From: Streptomyces sp. ISL-11
GTDB lineage: Bacteria > Actinomycetota > Actinomycetes > Streptomycetales > Streptomycetaceae
Direction of reading: 5' to 3'
Length of the DNA: 64,000 nt
Assembly: GCF_018614525.1 (NCBI RefSeq)
Contig: NZ_JAGGOL010000016.1
Span: forward strand, 62,001-126,000
This document shows positions 61,217-64,000 of this stretch, piece after piece. The first letter of the stretch is position 1. Each line of letters begins with the position of its first letter. The notes under the pieces are model-generated. The model saw nothing but the letters and a program-made list of their open reading frames with translations. It did not search any database and was not told the DNA's origin. Both the position numbers and the translations under genes were made by a program.

Positions 61217-61984
61217 ATGCCCACGCCCGCACCCACCCGCACGCTCAAGGACAAGGTCGTCGTCATCGGGGGCGCGTCGAGGAACCTCGGCAGCCTCATC
61301 GCCAGGCAGGTCGCCTCGGACGGTGCTCAGGTCGTCGTCCACTACAACAGCCCCTCCTCCAAGGAGGGCGCGCAGCAGACCGCCGAGCAGGTCAAGGCCG
61401 CGGGCGGCGACGCGGTCGTCCATGAGGCCGACCTGACCGACGTGTCCGAGGTCGAGGGGCTCTTCGATGTCGCGGTCGCCGCCTTCGGCAAGGTCGACTG
61501 CATGGTGAACACGGCCGGCATGGTCATCAAGAAGCCGATGACCGAGACCTCCGAGGAAGAGTTCGACAAGATGTTCGCCGTCAACACCAAGGCGGCCTAC
61601 TTCATGATGCGCGAGGCCGCCAAGCGGCTGGAGGACGGCGGGAAGATCGTCACCATCGTGACCTCGCTGCTCGCCGCCTACACCGGCCTCTACTCCGTCT
61701 ACGCGGGCAGCAAGGCCCCCGTCGAGCACTTCACCCGCGCGCTCTCCAAGGAGCTGTTCGGCCGCAACATCTCCGTCAACAACATCGCCCCCGGGCCCAT
61801 GGACACCGGCTTCTTCTACCCGGCCGAGAGCGACGACTCGATCGCGTACCACAAGTCGTCGGCGATGAACGGCGAGCTCACGAAGATCGAGGACATCGCG
61901 CCGTACGTGAAGTTCCTGCTCACCGACGGCTGGTGGCTCAACGGCCAGACGCTGTTCGTCAACGGCGGCTACACCACCCGCTGA
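61217..61984 (+). CDS. Short-chain dehydrogenase/reductase
   Basis: 255-aa classical SDR. The nucleotide-binding loop is VVIGGASRNLGSLIA (Gly-rich, with Ser-Arg suggesting NADP), then NTAGMVI, catalytic SLLAAYTGLYSVYAGSKAPV (Tyr and Lys), and a C-terminal NGQTLFVNGGYTTR. The substrate is unknown. ATG 61217 is preceded by GGGAGAG; the longer frame to 61184 lies in non-coding DNA. A 9-bp CTGCCTGG/CTGCCTGT repeat lies in the 148-nt leader, and three TGACCCGC repeats begin at the stop codon. Confidence 0.87.
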   Translation: MPTPAPTRTLKDKVVVIGGASRNLGSLIARQVASDGAQVVVHYNSPSSKEGAQQTAEQVKAAGGDAVVHEADLTDVSEVEGLFDVAVAAFGKVDCMVNTAGMVIKKPMTETSEEEFDKMFAVNTKAAYFMMREAAKRLEDGGKIVTIVTSLLAAYTGLYSVYAGSKAPVEHFTRALSKELFGRNISVNNIAPGPMDTGFFYPAESDDSIAYHKSSAMNGELTKIEDIAPYVKFLLTDGWWLNGQTLFVNGGYTTR

Positions 61985-62014
61985 CCCGCTGACCCGCTGA
62001 CCCGCTCCCGGCCG

Positions 62015-62070
62015 CCGGTACGGCGAAGAGCCGCGGCCCGCTCGGCGCGGGCCACGGCTCTTCGTACCGG
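62015..62070. terminator. Bidirectional terminator between SDR and pepP
   Basis: A long imperfect inverted repeat pairs CCGGTACGG, CGAAGAGCCG and GGCCCG with CGGGCCA, CGGCTCTTCG and TACCGG. It lies between two convergent genes, 31 nt after the SDR stop and 18 nt from the pepP stop. Confidence 0.75.
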
Positions 62071-62088
62071 TTCAGGCTCTTCGAGGGC

Positions 62089-63549
62089 TCAACCCTTGAG
62101 CTCCGCCATCCACGCCTCGACCGCGGAGGACGTCCGCGGCAGCGCTGCGGAGAGGTTCCGGTTGCCGTCCTCGGTGACGAGGATGTCGTCCTCGATCCGG
62201 ACGCCGATCCCGCGGTACTCCTCGGGCACGGTGGTGTCGTCCGCCTGGAAGTACAGACCGGGCTCGACGGTCAGCACCATGCCCGGCTCCAGGACACCGT
62301 CCACGTACGCCTCGGTACGGGCGACCGCGCAGTCGTGGACGTCCAGGCCGAGCATGTGCCCGGTGCCGTGCAGGGTCCAGCGGCGCTGGAGGCCGAGCTC
62401 CAGGACGCGCTCGACCGGCCCCTCGGTCAGGCCCCACTCGACGAGCTTCTCGGCGAGCACCCGCTGGGCGGCGTCGTGGAAGTCGCGGAACTTGGCGCCC
62501 GGCCGCACCGCCGCGATGCCGGCCTCCTGGGCCTTGTAGACGGCGTCGTAGATCTTGCGCTGGAGGTCGGTGTACGTGCCGTTGACCGGCAGCGTGCGGG
62601 TGACGTCGGCGGTGTAGAGGGAGTGGGTCTCCACACCGGCGTCCAGGAGCAGCAGCTCGCCGGAGCGGACCGGGCCGTCGTTGCGCACCCAGTGCAGGGT
62701 GGTGGCGTGCGGGCCGGCGGCGCAGATGGAGCCGTAACCGATGTCGTTGCCCTCGACGCGGGCGCGCAGGAAGAACGTGCCCTCGATGTAGCGCTCCGAG
62801 GTGGCCTCGGCCTTGTCGAGGACCTTCACGACGTCCTCGAAGCCGCGGACCGTGGAGTCGACGGCCTTCTGGAGCTCGCCGATCTCGAAGGCGTCCTTCA
62901 CCAGGCGCTGCTCGCTGATGAAGACGCGCAGCTCCTCGTCGCGCTCGGCGGTGACCTTGTCGGTCAGGGCCGTCTCGATGTCGGCGTCGTGGCCGCGCAC
63001 CACGCGGACCGGGCCGGTGGCGTCGGCGAGCGCGTCGGCGAGCTCGCGCACGTCCGAGGCGGGCAGGCCCAGCAGGTGCTCGGCCTCCGTGAGGCTGTGG
63101 CGGCGGCCGACCCAGAGCTCGCCCTGGCCGTCGAGCCAGAACTCGCCGTTCTCGCGGTTGGAGCGCGGCAGCAGGTACACCGTCGCGTCGTGCCCCTGGG
63201 GGCCGGTCGGCTCCAGGACCAGGACGCCGTCCTCGGTCTGGTCGCCGGTGAGGTACGCGTACTCCGTGGAGGCGCGGAAGCTGTACTCGGTGTCGTTCGA
63301 GCGGGTCTTGAGGTTGCCCGCGGGGATCACCAGGCGCTCGCCCGGGAACTGTGCGGAGAGCTCGGCGCGGCGCCGGGCGGTCTCGGGGGCCTGGGCGATG
63401 GGCCGCAGGTCGCGCAGCTCCGTGTCGGCCCAGCCGGTCTTCATGTTCGCGGCAAGCTCGTCGGAGACGGCCGGGTAGAGGCCGTTCTTCCGCTGCTTGA
63501 TCGGCTCGTCACCTTCGGGGTTCTCGGGCGCGGGCTGGTGCTCGGTCAC
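62089..63549 (-). CDS. pepP: Aminopeptidase P (Xaa-Pro aminopeptidase)
   Basis: 486-aa M24 metallopeptidase removing N-terminal residues before proline. The metal ligands are complete: two Asp in LLLDAGVETHSLYTADVTRT, His in HGTGHMLGLDVHD, Glu in TVEPGLYF and Glu in GVRIEDDILVT. An N-terminal creatinase-like domain precedes them. GTG 63549 (VTEHQPAPEN) has GAGGAGG upstream, preferred to the longer frame to 63597. The enzyme is cytosolic, involved in peptide turnover. Confidence 0.93.
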   Translation of the reverse strand: MTEHQPAPENPEGDEPIKQRKNGLYPAVSDELAANMKTGWADTELRDLRPIAQAPETARRRAELSAQFPGERLVIPAGNLKTRSNDTEYSFRASTEYAYLTGDQTEDGVLVLEPTGPQGHDATVYLLPRSNRENGEFWLDGQGELWVGRRHSLTEAEHLLGLPASDVRELADALADATGPVRVVRGHDADIETALTDKVTAERDEELRVFISEQRLVKDAFEIGELQKAVDSTVRGFEDVVKVLDKAEATSERYIEGTFFLRARVEGNDIGYGSICAAGPHATTLHWVRNDGPVRSGELLLLDAGVETHSLYTADVTRTLPVNGTYTDLQRKIYDAVYKAQEAGIAAVRPGAKFRDFHDAAQRVLAEKLVEWGLTEGPVERVLELGLQRRWTLHGTGHMLGLDVHDCAVARTEAYVDGVLEPGMVLTVEPGLYFQADDTTVPEEYRGIGVRIEDDILVTEDGNRNLSAALPRTSSAVEAWMAELKG

Positions 63550-63655
63550 TGCATTTCCTCCTCGGACGGTGCCGCTTTCCATCGTATGTGCGGGCAAAAG
63601 TGGCCGAGAAGGCTGTTGGCACAGGCCCTGGGCGAAGAGCCGCCGCGGGCCGGGA

Positions 63656-64000
63656 TCATGCGAAGTGGGCGGCGAGCAGGATGACGTCGTCCCCGTCGCC
63701 GTCGATGCCCTCGGGGGCGTCCGGCAGGACGGTCCGCAGGATGTGTTCCACGAGGGCGTCCGGGTCGTCCAGCGAGCCCCGGGGGACGCTCGCGGCGGCC
63801 CGGTGCAGCCGGGCGAAGGCCCGGTCCATCGCGTCGCCGGTGCGGTGCAGCAGCCCGTCGCTGTAGAAGAGGAGCGTTTCGCCCGGTGCGGGTGCGATCT
63901 CCACGCTCGGCGCCTCCCAGCACGCGAGCATCCCGAGCGGCGCGGACAGCGAGGTCTCCACGTACTCGATGCGCTGCCGGCCGATGATCAGCGGCGGGCA
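63656..64000 (-). CDS. PP2C/SpoIIE-type serine phosphatase (N-terminal part cut off)
   Basis: The frame runs off the window; 114 codons and the stop are visible. It matches the end of SpoIIE-like PP2C phosphatases: PPLIIGRQRIEYVETSLSAP, LGMLACWEAP, ETLLFYSDGLLHRTGDAMD (metal-binding Asp) and DGDDVILLAAHFA. Such proteins dephosphorylate anti-anti-sigma factors; sensor domains (often GAF or PAS) probably lie outside the window. Confidence 0.88.
   Translation of the reverse strand, partial: CPPLIIGRQRIEYVETSLSAPLGMLACWEAPSVEIAPAPGETLLFYSDGLLHRTGDAMDRAFARLHRAAASVPRGSLDDPDALVEHILRTVLPDAPEGIDGDGDDVILLAAHFA

Noticed and set aside
60838..61425. Open frame crossing the dispersed repeat (VRTTAARRCPQSPDGL)
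   Set aside because: This peptide is encoded by the repeat element itself and recurs at 30190; such frames are common misannotations in Streptomyces.

Overview
The window is a high-GC actinobacterial chromosome segment, almost certainly from a Streptomyces. It encodes SsgA (a sporulation protein confined to morphologically complex actinomycetes), a DUF5326 small membrane protein, Streptomyces-style XRE and winged-helix regulators, a Rex-type operator before cydA, and a TPP riboswitch before thiC. From memory, the gene order (ssgA - thiC - hisC - cydABCD - htpX/pspAB - serS - pheA - dtpA/sco copper genes - pepP) resembles the central core (SCO39xx) of S. coelicolor, not far from oriC. No rRNA, tRNA, CRISPR array, transposase or prophage was seen.

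Layout. 1-10.6 kb: end of an unknown gene, a globin/flavin reductase with a long Pro-rich repeat region, NUDIX, LysR and XRE regulators, a convergent overlapping pair with one TTA-containing gene, cystathionine gamma-lyase, holin-like protein, cupin, DUF5326 and ssgA. 10.6-20.8 kb: a gene-free repetitive stretch, a flotillin that has lost its SPFH half, an NfeD-like protein, YibE/F, riboswitch-thiC, a membrane protein, a metallophosphoesterase, a LacI regulator and hisC. 20.8-30.4 kb: Rex-controlled cydA-cydB-cydCD with a DevS-like GAF sensor kinase behind it, then an M23 peptidase. 30.4-39.5 kb: HAD phosphatase, LLM flavin oxidoreductase, htpX-pspAB, kptA, and a leftward operon of M24 protein, EphD-like hydrolase-reductase fusion, PF10118 protein and a MerR regulator. 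39.5-49.5 kb: two tandem ABC ATPase/permease pairs, a GntR - CynX-type transporter - APH(6)-type kinase unit, a rhomboid-like protein, and serS with a coupled HAD phosphatase. 49.5-51.7 kb: a DnaA-box cluster, pheA and a repeat-rich gap. 51.7-57.7 kb: extracytoplasmic copper handling (dtpA, CopC-CopD fusion, PCuAC chaperone, Sco, YcnI, membrane protein). 57.9-64 kb: an anti-sigma-type ATPase, a two-component pair whose kinase carries an extra membrane-anchored C-terminal domain, an SDR, aminopeptidase P and the end of a PP2C phosphatase.

Functional themes are respiration and redox (cyd genes, Rex site, DevS-like kinase, flavohaemoprotein, Sco/DtpA copper supply), envelope and division (SsgA, M23, HtpX/PspAB, flotillin remnant) and core metabolism (ThiC, HisC, PheA, SerS). 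The least explained features are the dispersed inverted-repeat elements that start on stop codons (30188, 60895) or bound a 300-bp block (51376-51677), the DnaA boxes at 49744-50085, the flotillin deletion, the odd block before ssgA, the repeat-rich haemoprotein and the kinase with a second membrane domain. All calls come from reading the sequence and from memory of protein families; no search was run.
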